DNA of 37,332 nucleotides. Source: Zymomonas sp. (lineage in GTDB: Bacteria > Pseudomonadota > Alphaproteobacteria > Sphingomonadales > Sphingomonadaceae). The stretch spans positions 1 to 37,332 of the forward strand of contig JAIYAJ010000536.1 of NCBI GenBank assembly GCA_027489105.1, given 5' to 3'. Each line of letters starts with the position of its first letter. Within the stretch, counting starts at the first letter, position 1. A program made the translations under genes and the position numbers. The notes under the pieces were generated by a model. It had not been told where the DNA came from. It saw only the letters and a program-made list of their open reading frames with translations, and ran no database searches. Shown piece by piece: positions 21,368-30,787 of this stretch.

Positions 21368-23964
21368 TATTGTGCCCCTACCGGCCCTTGGCCTGCTTGA
21401 GGGCCGATGCCGCCTTCAGCGCGCGTGCAGGCATCCAGCTCGGCCAGCGCCTGTTCGTTGTCGGCAAGGCGGGCCAGCTCGGCACGGGCAGAGGTGGCCT
21501 TTGTGCCGCCCTCCATCCAGACGGGCGCATCGCCGATCTCGGCCAGCTGCCGCTCGACGCTCTGGATGCGGAGCTTATCCTTGAGTGAGAGGGCAGGCGT
21601 TGACGCGGCCTCACCCTCGGTTTTGACACGCACCCTCACGGATGGCTCATTCGGCGCGCGTGGCACGGTCTGCTTCGGGGCTGGCAGCTGGCTGGCTGGC
21701 GTGTCGATCACCTGCGCCAGGCGCGCGATCGCCGCCACGGGCCAGCGCTCGCCGCCCATCAGCTCGGCCGAGACAGCGCGGTCAGCCGCGCGGGCAAGCC
21801 GGTCCTGCACGATGTCATCGGGCAGGCGGATGGTCAGGGCGTCATCAGCAAAAAAAGCCCGCGCCAGTGGCCCGTCAGGCCCGGCCTTGATCGCAGCGGC
21901 AAGATCGGGCCGGTTGCGCGTGACAATCTCAAGCCCGGTCAGGGCGGTGAAAGGTTCGGCCCGGGCGCTGACAGAAGTGGGCCGGAAGGCGAGAGGCTGC
22001 GGCGCGACGCGGCCCCGCTCCATGGCGGCAGCAGCCTCGTCGATGGCCTGCCCTTGTAGGAGGGCTGCTTCGTCTAGGCTTTGCGGGCGGCGGCTTTCGC
22101 CAGACGGCGCGTCGTTGCTGCCGCCTCCTCGAGGCGCAGTTTCCTGGCCGGGTCGGTCTCCCGGGAAGCTGCCGTCATCAGGGCCTGTGCGGCCTTCTCG
22201 TGCGCTTGGGCTGAAATCTGCATCGTCAAATCCCGGAACAAATTCCCTATACACTGGCGCAACGATTGGCGCAATTTCTGGATCGTTGAGCAGCCGCTCC
22301 ATCGACGCCCGGTCGAATGCGGCAATCGCATCCTCAAGGTCACCCCTTGCCAGCAGCTCGGCAGCGCGCGAGATGTCGCGTGGATCGAGGGCCGACAGGT
22401 CATCTTCAAACGATGACAGCGCACGGCGCACATCATCCTCGCGCGCAGCGATCTCGCTTTCCCAGCGGGCGTTCTCCACCTCAGCGCGCGAGCTGGTCGA
22501 GAACTCGGCAGCTGCTTCCTCGTCGGATCGGCGATAGCGCCGCTGCTTGAGCGTTCCTTCATCGCGCAGGGCGTTGCGGATGTCGTCATAGACGGCCAGA
22601 TCAGCGCGGGCATAACCGTCCGGCCCGGCGTCGAGATAGCCTTCCTCGGTCAGCTTGTTGATCCACCAATCGAGCGAGCGGCCAGACTTGCGCGCCACAG
22701 GTCCGCCGCGCGGAATGAATATGCGGTCCAGCCCCAGCGCCTTGGCGTCGCTGTCGAGCGCAAGGCCGCCATTGCGACCGATGAACTCGGCCATGCTGAC
22801 AGGCCGCCTGACCGTGGGTTGCGGCACGCGAGGCGCTGGCACAAGCACCCGCGCCTGCTCGTCAAGCACTGCGTTGCGCTCCTCGAGGAGCGCGATCGCG
22901 TCAAGGTCTTCCGGCTCAAGCCTTGTCGCCACCTCGCGCAGCTGCGGGCTTTGCTCGAAACGGCCAAATTCAACGCCTGAAGCAGGGGCGTTCAGTTCGG
23001 CACTGAAGCGGGCCTCACCTTGCGGCACTGACACAATGTCAGAAATCGTCCCAGCGCCTTTGCCTGCTTGAGGCGGAGGCGCGCGCCTGCCCATGTCGGC
23101 CACACCCGGCAGGTCCGGGATGACCGGCAGTTCGCCGGCGGCCAGATCGAGACGGCCGGAGCCATCGACGCCGGCGCCGAACGGGGTGGCGGCGCGCGGC
23201 GGTGTCATTTCGTTGGTCGAGAAATCGAACGCCGTGGTCTGGCTGGCGCGATAGTCGCGATATGAGCGCAGGCCAGCCGCCCCGGCGCGGAACACGCCGG
23301 CGAAGGCAGCCTGCCCCATGCGGGCCTGCACGATGTTCTCGATCGAAGTATTCTGCAGCCCGAGCTGCTCGCGGCCGGCGGCGATGAATGGTTCCTGCAC
23401 GGCCTGGCCAAGCATGCCGAAGCCGGCCTCGCGCGCCAGCATGCGCGGCACCGAGCCGGTCAGCGGCCCGCCCAATGGCATCAGCGCGATGTTGACCGGC
23501 GACACCATCTGGCGCGAGATGCCGGCGGCAAAGCTGGTGGCGTAGCCGGACAGTCCATAGGTCGCCGCGCCGACATCCTCGGCCCGCTTCTCGATCTCGC
23601 GGGCCCTGGTGCGGGCATTGCCGACGATATCGGCGAAGGGTTCGATCTGCTTGCGCTGGTCTTCCGGCAGCTTCGCGGCCAGCGCCGTGAAGGCATCGGA
23701 GGCGGCGCGCTCGCCACCTGGCCCGACCAGCCTGATGCCGGTGTCGCGCGACAGCTCGGCAAGGCTCTTGCCGGTGACGCTTTCCAGCCGCTCGAGCAGC
23801 TCGCGGCGCGCATCCAGCATGGGCTGGCCGACGCCGTCGAAGGTATCGAGGCCGGACGCGGCCCATTCCGCCTGCCAGACATCGCCCAGCGTCGAAGGCG
23901 GGCGGGCCTGCGGCATCTCGCTCAGCTGGCGCAGGCGGCCTGCATAGGCGGCATCGAGCGTCAT
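21367..23964 (-). CDS. Internal virion/ejection protein with element-derived tail
   Basis: An 865-residue protein of the T7-type internal core gene group. Residues 120-230 have Gly/Ala-rich hydrophobic segments (YATSFAAGISRQMVSPVNIALMP) and a long disordered middle rich in Pro, Arg and Glu. The last ten residues (GPQAGQGPVGAQ end) are encoded by a copy of the 30-bp palindromic element, in frame to the stop. A second half-copy near 23065-23075 encodes PPPQAGKGAG inside the protein. It starts at ATG 23964 overlapping the transglycosylase gene stop. No catalytic motif is recognised. Confidence 0.72.
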   Translation of the reverse strand: MTLDAAYAGRLRQLSEMPQARPPSTLGDVWQAEWAASGLDTFDGVGQPMLDARRELLERLESVTGKSLAELSRDTGIRLVGPGGERAASDAFTALAAKLPEDQRKQIEPFADIVGNARTRAREIEKRAEDVGAATYGLSGYATSFAAGISRQMVSPVNIALMPLGGPLTGSVPRMLAREAGFGMLGQAVQEPFIAAGREQLGLQNTSIENIVQARMGQAAFAGVFRAGAAGLRSYRDYRASQTTAFDFSTNEMTPPRAATPFGAGVDGSGRLDLAAGELPVIPDLPGVADMGRRAPPPQAGKGAGTISDIVSVPQGEARFSAELNAPASGVEFGRFEQSPQLREVATRLEPEDLDAIALLEERNAVLDEQARVLVPAPRVPQPTVRRPVSMAEFIGRNGGLALDSDAKALGLDRIFIPRGGPVARKSGRSLDWWINKLTEEGYLDAGPDGYARADLAVYDDIRNALRDEGTLKQRRYRRSDEEAAAEFSTSSRAEVENARWESEIAAREDDVRRALSSFEDDLSALDPRDISRAAELLARGDLEDAIAAFDRASMERLLNDPEIAPIVAPVYREFVPGFDDADFSPSAREGRTGPDDGSFPGDRPGQETAPRGGGSNDAPSGESRRPQSLDEAALLQGQAIDEAAAAMERGRVAPQPLAFRPTSVSARAEPFTALTGLEIVTRNRPDLAAAIKAGPDGPLARAFFADDALTIRLPDDIVQDRLARAADRAVSAELMGGERWPVAAIARLAQVIDTPASQLPAPKQTVPRAPNEPSVRVRVKTEGEAASTPALSLKDKLRIQSVERQLAEIGDAPVWMEGGTKATSARAELARLADNEQALAELDACTRAEGGIGPQAGQGPVGAQ
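21375..21404 (-). repeat. 30-bp palindromic element, copy 7 (at the end of a coding sequence)
   Basis: GCCCT/AGGGG outer strands (four pairs), inner stem GGCC/GGCC, loop AAG, CAAGCA opposite GGT. It supplies the last codons of the 865-residue protein and the AGGGG ribosome site of the next gene. Confidence 0.82.
23055..23075 (-). repeat. Possible decayed element copy (in frame)
   Basis: CGCCT-CAAGCA-GGC remains on the minus strand; the other arm is lost. It encodes PPQAGKG inside the 865-residue protein, similar to the PQAGQG peptide of copy 7. Confidence 0.45.
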
Positions 23965-26690
23965 GGCGCAATCCCCCGTGCGCGGCGGGCCGCTTCAAGC
24001 TCCTGCTGGCCCTGCTCGAAGGTCAGCATCCGGCCCGTGCGGGTCTGGCGGAACTGGAACTCGGCACGGCTGCCGACGCGCGGCGCTTCACCGGCAAGGC
24101 GCGGCAGGTCGAGGATGACCGGCAGGCCCATGGCATCGCTGACCACGCGCTCGCCTGTGCCTTGCGGGATGACAAGCGCATACTGCCCCGGCTCGGCACT
24201 GACCTGCCTGAGCCGCGCGTTGGCGCGCACGAAATCAGGCGACATGGCGGAGCCGCCGAGATGGTCAGGCTGCAGCTTCGTCATTGCCTGGCGGAACTGG
24301 GCCTCGCTCATGGCACGCGGCAGCACGGTCTGCGCGCCATTGTGCCGGATGATGGCGCCACCGGCCGCGCGCTCGATCGCCTTCTGCAATCCGGCGCGGT
24401 CACCGGCATCGTAAAGCTGCCAGTTCCTGCCGCGCTCGGCGGCGTAGATGGCCAGCGCGGCATCGATGACAGCGCCCTGTTGTTCGCCGGGGAACAGGTC
24501 GCCGCCGATCTTTTCCTTGAAGGCCTGCTTCAATTCAGCCGCGGCTGGCCCGGCATAGCCCTTGTCGGCCATCAGCGCCGTGCCGCGCAGGATGTCGCGG
24601 GCCGTGGTTTCATCGCTGCGCGCCATCCGGCCCGCCAGCTGCATCACGGGGGACGCGCCGGCGATCTCGCTGACAGCGGCCTCATAGGCGGCGGGCGTCG
24701 TGCCGCGCGCCAGCGCCTTGAGCATGTCCACCTTGCCCTCGTCATTCGCGGCCTCATAGGCGGCCTTGAAGGTCGGGCGCTCGGCAGCGGTGAAGAACTT
24801 CATGGCCCCGCCATAGACCTCTTGGCTGCGCTGGGCGGCGATCGAGCGGCGGGCGAAGGCATCGGAGAAGGACGGGTCTGCGGCCTGCTGCGGGGCTGGC
24901 AGCGAGGTGTTCGGCACGATGCCGGCGCGCACGCCGAGCGTCACCGGGTCATTGTCGCGGGCGGCCATCACCTCCTTCTGCACGCCCTCAAACAGGCGCA
25001 GGCGGCGCACCAGCGCTGGCGAGACATCCGGGGATGCAGCCATCTGCTGGCGCATCTGAGAGATGCCGCTGGCGAGCTGGTCAGGGCGCGTCTGGTAGGC
25101 TTCGCGGATGATCGGCGCGGCGGTCTCGGCCTCGTCCAGCTCGCGCAGCTTCTGGGCGGCGGAACCGTCGCCGCGCGATGCGCCGAGGTTAAGCAGGGCG
25201 CGCTGCTGCGCCACCACGTTCGGGTCGCGGGCATAGCCCTGATTGAAGTTCTGGACGGTTTCGCTGGCGCCGACGCTGGCCAGCGCAATCATCTGGTTTT
25301 CCTGCCGGGTGATGGCGGCAGCCTGCGATTGCAGCTCGCTGTTGACCGAGCTTTGCGTGCGCCAGGAGGCGGAGGGCGACAGGCCGCCGCCATTGGTTTC
25401 GCCACCCATGCGGCGGACCACATCGAGCAGATATTCGGAGGTGCGCTTGCCGCTGCCATCCTTCTTGCTGTCAGGGATCAGGCTGGCGAACTGCTCGGCC
25501 GAGTAGGTATCGCCGAACTGGGCCACGGCCTGCTTGTGGATGCCGGCAGCCCAGCCATTGCCGCCATGATAACCGGCGATGGCCGCGAATACCGAGCCGT
25601 TGGATTGCTGCAGCCCCTGCCTGAGATGCTCCATGCCAAGCGCGCGGTTGAGCGCCGTATTGGTGCGCAGCTCGTTCTCGAGCACGGCAATCGGCATGTC
25701 CTTCAGGTCAGGCCGGCCGATGGCCGCGCCAAGGTCGCGCGCGGTGCCGGGCATGATCTGCCCGATGCCCTGCGCGCCCTGCACGCTGACGGCATTGGGG
25801 TTGCCGCCGCTTTCCTGCGGCATGATGGCCCGGTCAAAGATGGCCCCGACCTGATCGGGGCTGCTCACGCGCCCGATGGTCGCGACGGCCGCCAGAGGGT
25901 TGAACCTCGCCTGCTGCGTGATGCGCTGGGCATTGGCCTCGTCAGAGGCCGCGCGCGCCTGCGCCCGGTAGCGCTCGCGCGTGGCCGGATCGAACCCGGC
26001 AAACTGCTTCGGGTCATCCAGCGCCGCCAGCGCCCGTTGCGGGCTGGTGGCGATGGCGCGCAGCATCAGGGCCTCGTCGCCGGACTTGTTCAGGCTCTGC
26101 TGATAGGCCGTGGCCCGCTGCGCGGTCATCACGCCGCGCGCCACGCCCTGCTGCAGGGTGTTGTTCCACTCGTTGCTGACAGCCTGCCGCTCGGTGTCGG
26201 AGCCAGCCGCGACATAGCGCTTCTGGAACGCATCATATTGCGTGTCCATGGTCGCGCCATACTGGTCGGCCTGCCGTGCCAGCGATTGCTGGCGCACGCC
26301 GCCGACGGACGAGAGGCCCATGCGGGTCAGCTTGAGGTTCAGCTCCGATTGATCCTCCGGGCGCAGGCCCGTGGTGGCATCGGCCTTGAGCTTCTCGGCC
26401 CGCTCGGCAAAGCGCTGCGGCGCGGTGGCCGGATCAGGATCGTTGCGGAACTCCTGCTCGAGCTGGTCCACGCCGGTGAGAAACCCCGTGGTGCGGTCGG
26501 CCAGCGTGGTGGCGCGGTTGGTCTGCTCGAACACGGCGTAGCGCTCCTGCGCCACCTGGGCCACGCCGCTCAGGGCCGCGCCGAAGCGGGCGATCGCGCC
26601 GGTGGTCTGCTCGTTGGCCACCTGCGGCATCACGGTCGAGATGCCGAGGCCGTCCGTGCTCAGGCGCTGGATATAGACGGGCGCGGCCAT
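23961..26690 (-). CDS. Internal virion protein with lytic transglycosylase domain
   Basis: A 909-residue ejection protein. Residues about 280-400 form an SLT-type (lysozyme-like) domain: IMPQESGGNPNAVS with catalytic Glu near residue 293, GAQGIGQIMPGTARDLG, and AAIAGYHGGNGW. It cuts peptidoglycan locally to let the DNA ejection channel pass. Long flanking regions are helical and Gln/Ala-rich. In T7 this domain is in gp16; here it is in the first large core gene, so the domain has moved. The ATG at 26690 overlaps the stop of the previous gene as TGATG. Confidence 0.88.
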   Translation of the reverse strand: MAAPVYIQRLSTDGLGISTVMPQVANEQTTGAIARFGAALSGVAQVAQERYAVFEQTNRATTLADRTTGFLTGVDQLEQEFRNDPDPATAPQRFAERAEKLKADATTGLRPEDQSELNLKLTRMGLSSVGGVRQQSLARQADQYGATMDTQYDAFQKRYVAAGSDTERQAVSNEWNNTLQQGVARGVMTAQRATAYQQSLNKSGDEALMLRAIATSPQRALAALDDPKQFAGFDPATRERYRAQARAASDEANAQRITQQARFNPLAAVATIGRVSSPDQVGAIFDRAIMPQESGGNPNAVSVQGAQGIGQIMPGTARDLGAAIGRPDLKDMPIAVLENELRTNTALNRALGMEHLRQGLQQSNGSVFAAIAGYHGGNGWAAGIHKQAVAQFGDTYSAEQFASLIPDSKKDGSGKRTSEYLLDVVRRMGGETNGGGLSPSASWRTQSSVNSELQSQAAAITRQENQMIALASVGASETVQNFNQGYARDPNVVAQQRALLNLGASRGDGSAAQKLRELDEAETAAPIIREAYQTRPDQLASGISQMRQQMAASPDVSPALVRRLRLFEGVQKEVMAARDNDPVTLGVRAGIVPNTSLPAPQQAADPSFSDAFARRSIAAQRSQEVYGGAMKFFTAAERPTFKAAYEAANDEGKVDMLKALARGTTPAAYEAAVSEIAGASPVMQLAGRMARSDETTARDILRGTALMADKGYAGPAAAELKQAFKEKIGGDLFPGEQQGAVIDAALAIYAAERGRNWQLYDAGDRAGLQKAIERAAGGAIIRHNGAQTVLPRAMSEAQFRQAMTKLQPDHLGGSAMSPDFVRANARLRQVSAEPGQYALVIPQGTGERVVSDAMGLPVILDLPRLAGEAPRVGSRAEFQFRQTRTGRMLTFEQGQQELEAARRARGIAP

Positions 26691-27274
26691 CAGTAGAGCC
26701 CTCCGGAGCCGGAGGCGATCTGATAAGGACTGCCTGACATGATGCGCGGCATGGCATAGCCGCCGGACATGCCGCCGCCGGTTGCGCCGCCCGGCGCGCT
26801 GCGCCAGGCCTGCGTGCCAAGCGAGGCCCAGCTTGACACGGTGTTGAGGAAGGCCGTGCCCGCGCCGATCCATGCGCCGCGCTGGGCGTCTGCCGTCTGC
26901 GCCGCCACATTGGCGATCTGGCCATAGGCATCGGCCCGGCCCTGCAGGCCGCGCGCCGTGGCGGCCATCACGTCAAGCTCGGCCTGCGCCGCAGACTGGG
27001 CCGCGAGGAAGGCGGGCGAGCCGGAGGACGGATCGATGTTGTTGGCCGCGAAATAGCCCGCCTGCGCGCCGGTGACATCATCGAGCGCATCGCGCACCCG
27101 GTTGGCCTGCCCGGTGGCGTTGAACATCTGCATGTCGGCATTGCTTTCCAGCATGCGGATGCGCTGGCGGTTGACCGCGCGGGTCTGGCCGGCGTTGACG
27201 AAGCCCATGGCGGCGTCAAGGATGCCTTTTCCGGTCTGGGCTGCGCCTGCGAGTGCGAGGAGGGCTGGGAACAT
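26690..27274 (-). CDS. Small internal virion protein (T7 gp14-like)
   Basis: A 194-residue protein with a hydrophobic N-terminus (FPALLALAGAAQTGKGI), a helical Ala/Gln-rich middle (NRQRIRMLESNADMQMFN, FLAAQSAAQAELDVMAATA) and a Gly-rich C-terminus. Size, composition and position directly after the tail nozzle and before the transglycosylase protein match T7 gp14, which forms an outer-membrane channel during ejection. Assignment is by position and composition. Confidence 0.75.
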   Translation of the reverse strand: MFPALLALAGAAQTGKGILDAAMGFVNAGQTRAVNRQRIRMLESNADMQMFNATGQANRVRDALDDVTGAQAGYFAANNIDPSSGSPAFLAAQSAAQAELDVMAATARGLQGRADAYGQIANVAAQTADAQRGAWIGAGTAFLNTVSSWASLGTQAWRSAPGGATGGGMSGGYAMPRIMSGSPYQIASGSGGLY

Positions 27275-27283
27275 GGCGCGCCC

Positions 27284-29464
27284 TCACATGCTGCCGGCAT
27301 CGACATCGGGATAGATGCCGAGCAAGGTGAAGGGGAGGGCGTCGTCGCCGGAGAATTCCAGCGCGGCGTCGCGGTCATTGGTCGGCTCGACCGTTGTGAC
27401 GACAACGCCGCTGGTGAGCTTGCGCGGCCCGCCGGCGAAGCTGCGGCCGAGCGGTGCGATGTCGGAGGCCGGCATGCCGCGCTGGGCGATCTGCCCGCCC
27501 GCGCTTTCGTGCAGGTGCAGGCCAATGCGGCCCGCAGCCTTGGGGCTGCCGGCGGTCGGCCCGGCCGGGGTCTGGGTGTCGAGTGGCAGCGTCCGGATCA
27601 GCCATGGCATCGGCAGGCCGACGACGATGTCGGAGGCGGGCGCATCCAGCGTGATCACGCCGGCCGTGACGACGCAGCGCGGGCGCTCGTCGCCATCGGC
27701 AAACACGGCGACGGTTTCGCCTTCGAGATGGTCAAGCCCGTCCAGCGTCGTCACCGGCGCGCCCTGATAGCGCAGGCCGCAATCGACGAACCAGGCGCCC
27801 GAAGCGTCAGGCGCATCCTCGTCCGCCGCCACGAAATAGGGCTGCAGCAGCTCGACATAGCGGCGCACCTGGCCGTTGATGGTGCGGCGCACGATCATCC
27901 ACAGCTCGGTCAGGGTCTCTGACGCCGACTGGACGCAGGCGATCTGCTCGATCACCGCGCCCGGCATGACCATGCGGTGCCAGCCGAGCACCTCCTGTTC
28001 GGGGATGAAGCTGAGGCCGCGCACCTCGCCGGTGTCGAGCCGGAACCAGATGGTGCGGTAAGGGTCGCGCTGGTCGGCGATCTGCTGGGCGCGGTCGAAC
28101 AATGCCCGGCGCGAATAGGCCGTGAGGTCAGTCACCTCGACGCGCTCGCCGAGGCTGTCGAAGCGGGCGAAATAGGCATCGCGGCGCGAGCGCCCGACAT
28201 AGATGGCGCCGCCCTCGGTCAGCACGGCGGCGGCGGCTGCGGAGCCGCGCGAGGATTGCGGCAGGGCGCGCAGCGTCGGCGTGGTCAGGCGCTCATAGGC
28301 TTCCTTGCCGCGCAGCACCCAGATGCCGGAGCGCGTGCCGACAATCAGCACGCCGGCGGGCTGCAGCCACTGGATCTGCACCAGCTTGCCATCCGGCGAC
28401 AGCAGCCTGACCGACCATGCCCCGTCCTCGGGCTTGGTTTCATCGAAGGAGCTGATATCGCTGGTCTTGGCGGCATAGACGTCATTGCCGCGCGCCCAGA
28501 CCACGGAGCCGTCGAACAGGCAGACCGTGCCGGGCCAGCCGCGCACGTCCGACCAGGCCGCCTCGTACCAGCGGAAGGTGCCCGGAGACTGCACGCTGTC
28601 CGGCAGGCGCTTGACCACCGTGGCCTGCACGGATGTCGCCGACAGATAAGCCGTGATGCGGCAGAAGCCGGATGTGGTGAACAGGTAGCGCCAGGTGGTG
28701 TTGCCGGCGCCGCTGGAAAAGTCGCCATCCTCATGCACAGGCGCGGTCGGGCCGGTGTCGGTTCCGGCCACGACAACCTCGTAGACGATGCCCCGGTTCC
28801 GGCGGCGCGCGCCGACCGTCACCACCTCGAGCGCCTTCCAGGCCGGAATGGTGCTCAGGTCGCCCTCGTCCAGCCGCCAGACCGAGCCGACATGGCCGGG
28901 CAGAAACGTGGATGTGCTGGCTGTCAGGACAATGTTGCCCGAGGTGCCCGAGGCGGTGATGGTCCGCGTCTTGTCGGTGTTCTGCAGCCGGACAGGGCCT
29001 TCGATCAGCTCATAGTCGGTCAGCGTCCAGTTGGTCGGGCTGAGCCTTGTCAGCACGCGCGGACGGCCAGCCCCGGCGATGAACACCTGATCGACCGACT
29101 GGGCCTGCTGGATCGAGGCGAGATCAGCCGCGCTGAAGCCGGTCTCCAGCTCATAGGGCGCGCCGGGGCTGCGCTCGACAAAGCCGCCATCCTTGAGCAC
29201 GCGCATGACGCCGTCATTGAACACCAGCATGTAGCTGTCATCGGCGCCGGCCTCGAAATCCATCAGCAGGCCGGGCTGGCTCTGGTCGCGCAGCGGCAGC
29301 ACGAAGCGCGTGCCCGAGCGGCGCTGCAAGGCCCCTTCCGGCAGCGACACGACATTGACCAGCCGCGCCTTGCCGGACTGCCAGCGCGCCAGATCGCGAC
29401 GGGCCGCCAGAAGCGCAGCAACCTCGCCGGATGCGCCGGAAACCTGATCGAGCCTGTATTTCAT
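27284..29464 (-). CDS. Tail tubular protein B-like nozzle (T7 gp12-like)
   Basis: A 726-residue beta-rich protein. The N-terminus (LVNVVSLPEGALQRRSGTRFV) and the following FEAGADDSYMLVFNDGVMRV have the repeated pattern of podovirus nozzle proteins that form the hexameric tail tip. It follows the gp11-like adaptor gene, the T7 order. The ATG at 29464 lies 3 bases from a 30-bp element whose TTGAGGGC end supplies GAGG at a spacing of 5 bases, the only visible ribosome site. Confidence 0.85.
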   Translation of the reverse strand: MKYRLDQVSGASGEVAALLAARRDLARWQSGKARLVNVVSLPEGALQRRSGTRFVLPLRDQSQPGLLMDFEAGADDSYMLVFNDGVMRVLKDGGFVERSPGAPYELETGFSAADLASIQQAQSVDQVFIAGAGRPRVLTRLSPTNWTLTDYELIEGPVRLQNTDKTRTITASGTSGNIVLTASTSTFLPGHVGSVWRLDEGDLSTIPAWKALEVVTVGARRRNRGIVYEVVVAGTDTGPTAPVHEDGDFSSGAGNTTWRYLFTTSGFCRITAYLSATSVQATVVKRLPDSVQSPGTFRWYEAAWSDVRGWPGTVCLFDGSVVWARGNDVYAAKTSDISSFDETKPEDGAWSVRLLSPDGKLVQIQWLQPAGVLIVGTRSGIWVLRGKEAYERLTTPTLRALPQSSRGSAAAAAVLTEGGAIYVGRSRRDAYFARFDSLGERVEVTDLTAYSRRALFDRAQQIADQRDPYRTIWFRLDTGEVRGLSFIPEQEVLGWHRMVMPGAVIEQIACVQSASETLTELWMIVRRTINGQVRRYVELLQPYFVAADEDAPDASGAWFVDCGLRYQGAPVTTLDGLDHLEGETVAVFADGDERPRCVVTAGVITLDAPASDIVVGLPMPWLIRTLPLDTQTPAGPTAGSPKAAGRIGLHLHESAGGQIAQRGMPASDIAPLGRSFAGGPRKLTSGVVVTTVEPTNDRDAALEFSGDDALPFTLLGIYPDVDAGSM

Positions 29465-29467
29465 GAG

Positions 29468-29497
29468 GCCCTCAAGCAGCGCGAAGCGCGATAGGGC
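29468..29497 (+). repeat. 30-bp palindromic element, copy 8
   Basis: GCCCT/AGGGC outer stem (a full compensating change relative to GGCCT/AGGCC), GCGC/GCGC inner stem, loop GAA. It fills most of the 43-base gap between the two tail tube genes and provides the ribosome site of the nozzle gene. Confidence 0.9.
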
Positions 29498-29507
29498 AAA
29501 AACAGGG

Positions 29508-30119
29508 CTACCATCGGCTCGTTACCCAGCTGGTGGAGCGCGTCACCTGGCTGCGGGCCGCCTCGCGGTTGTTGACGCGGCGGGCAGTGCCAAGCCTGCG
29601 CTCCGCGCGGGCGTCGAGATCGTCGGCGGCATCGGCCTGGCCGAGCAGCGGGGCAATGCGGGAGGCAAGGCGCAGGGCGAAGACTTCGAGGAACAGGGCG
29701 TCCCAGAGCCCCACCTCGCCGACGAGGCGGACATAGCGCACACGCGGCGCATCGACATCGGTGCACAGCACCGGCACGGCAGGGGCGGTGTCGTCATCGA
29801 CGCCGGCGCGGGTTTCGACCGTCCAGCTGTCCTCGTCCAGACCATCGACAGAGATGACGCGGACGCAATCGGCGGGCAGGGGGTAGATCTTGGAGAACGC
29901 GCCGGCGCTGGCGGCAGGGTCGCGCGCCGGAGAGGCTGGCGTCATGGCGAAGTTCCATGGGTGCGAGCGCAGCAGCGCATCGCGGATATCGGCAAAGTGT
30001 GCCTTGGCATGGCGCGCGGCGGGCCGGTTTTCGTCCAGCGAAGCGAGCGGGCCCTCCTTGAGGTGGGCCAGCGCCGCATTGGCTGCCGAGACTTCCGAAC
30101 CGCCGCGAGAGAGCGTCAT
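29508..30119 (-). CDS. Tail tubular protein A-like adaptor (T7 gp11-like)
   Basis: A 203-residue protein. HFADIRDALLRSHPWNFA near residue 45 and KIYPLPADCVRVISVDG near 78 follow the common pattern of gp11/gp4-type gatekeeper proteins that ring the portal and bind the nozzle. FLEVFALRLASRIAPLLGQ forms the closing helix. The ribosome site GAGGA, 6 bases before the ATG, comes from 30-bp element copy 9. Confidence 0.84.
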   Translation of the reverse strand: MTLSRGGSEVSAANAALAHLKEGPLASLDENRPAARHAKAHFADIRDALLRSHPWNFAMTPASPARDPAASAGAFSKIYPLPADCVRVISVDGLDEDSWTVETRAGVDDDTAPAVPVLCTDVDAPRVRYVRLVGEVGLWDALFLEVFALRLASRIAPLLGQADAADDLDARAERRLGTARRVNNREAARSQVTRSTSWVTSRW

Positions 30120-30124
30120 GGATG

Positions 30125-30154
30125 GTCCTCAAGTAGCGCGAAGCGCAATAGGAA
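30125..30154 (+). repeat. 30-bp palindromic element, copy 9
   Basis: GTCCT/AGGAA outer stem (four pairs), GCGC/GCGC inner stem, loop GAA, CAAGTA opposite AAT. It lies 5 bases upstream of the tail adaptor start. Confidence 0.84.
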
Positions 30155-30163
30155 AGAAATGCT

Positions 30164-30193
30164 GTCCTCAAGCAGGCCAAAGGCCGATAGGAC
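30164..30193 (+). repeat. 30-bp palindromic element, copy 10
   Basis: GTCCT/AGGAC outer stem and GGCC/GGCC inner stem, both different from the common type and both fully paired; loop AAA. It is nine bases from copy 9, as in the tandem ahead of the integrase gene. Confidence 0.9.
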
Positions 30194-30204
30194 AAAAATC
30201 CCGA

Positions 30205-30690
30205 TCACTGGTTGCTGAGGACGTAGTGCACTTCCGTGAACAGCGAGAATGCTGCCGTGACGTTGCCGCCCTGGACGCGGTGGCCGAGCTGCAGCCAGCG
30301 GTTCGGGTCGGCTGTCAGGCCCGCATGCTGCCAGACGCGGCGGCCAAGGTTTGGCACCGTGACCGAGGCCATGCCGGCCTTGGAGCCCGCCGCGACCACG
30401 GACTGCGCCGCTGCCAGGCAGTTGATCGCGCCGGCTGGCACCTCGTTGAGGAAGCCGAGATCGAGCGTGGTCGCGCCGGTGGCCGCCGTGTGGTCGAAGC
30501 GGCTGATCGGCAGGATGACGGCGCTCGAATGGATCTGGCCGAGGAAGATGAAATCGCCGATGACCGTGCTGGTCGGAATGCTGCCGAAGCCCATGATCGT
30601 GCGGACCACGGAGCCAAGGAACAGGTTGTCGGGCGTCTTGTTGAGGGCGGTGGCAGGATCTGGGGAACCCTGCAGGAAGACATTGGGCAT
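30205..30690 (-). CDS. Head-associated protein, unknown (capsid accessory candidate)
   Basis: A 161-residue, beta-rich protein with no charged tail (LGSVVRTIMGFGSIPTSTVI, GDFIFLGQIHSSAVILPIS, FSLFTEVHYVLSNQ). It lies between the capsid gene and the tail adaptor gene, a place for head completion or decoration proteins. The pattern resembles short proteins downstream of podovirus capsid genes. The function is not established. Confidence 0.68.
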   Translation of the reverse strand: MPNVFLQGSPDPATALNKTPDNLFLGSVVRTIMGFGSIPTSTVIGDFIFLGQIHSSAVILPISRFDHTAATGATTLDLGFLNEVPAGAINCLAAAQSVVAAGSKAGMASVTVPNLGRRVWQHAGLTADPNRWLQLGHRVQGGNVTAAFSLFTEVHYVLSNQ

Positions 30691-30787
30691 GGTGCACCTC
30701 TGTGCTGAATGATGAAGGGCAACCGCTGGCGCTCATGCGCCAGCGAAAACAGGAGAGATGGCGCCGCTGATGCGCCGCCATCCGGCA

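Noticed and set aside
22526..22556. Element copy in the 865-residue protein gene (GATAGCGCCGCTGCTTGAGCG)
   Set aside because: It has both sequence ends loosely, but wrong spacing and no two-stem structure.
24162..26696. Long plus-strand frame of 844 codons (and similar ones at 19001-20605, 27977-29494 and 34080-35690)
   Set aside because: Antisense shadows of clear structural genes, open only because of high G+C; composition is His/Arg/Gly-rich and no start signals fit.
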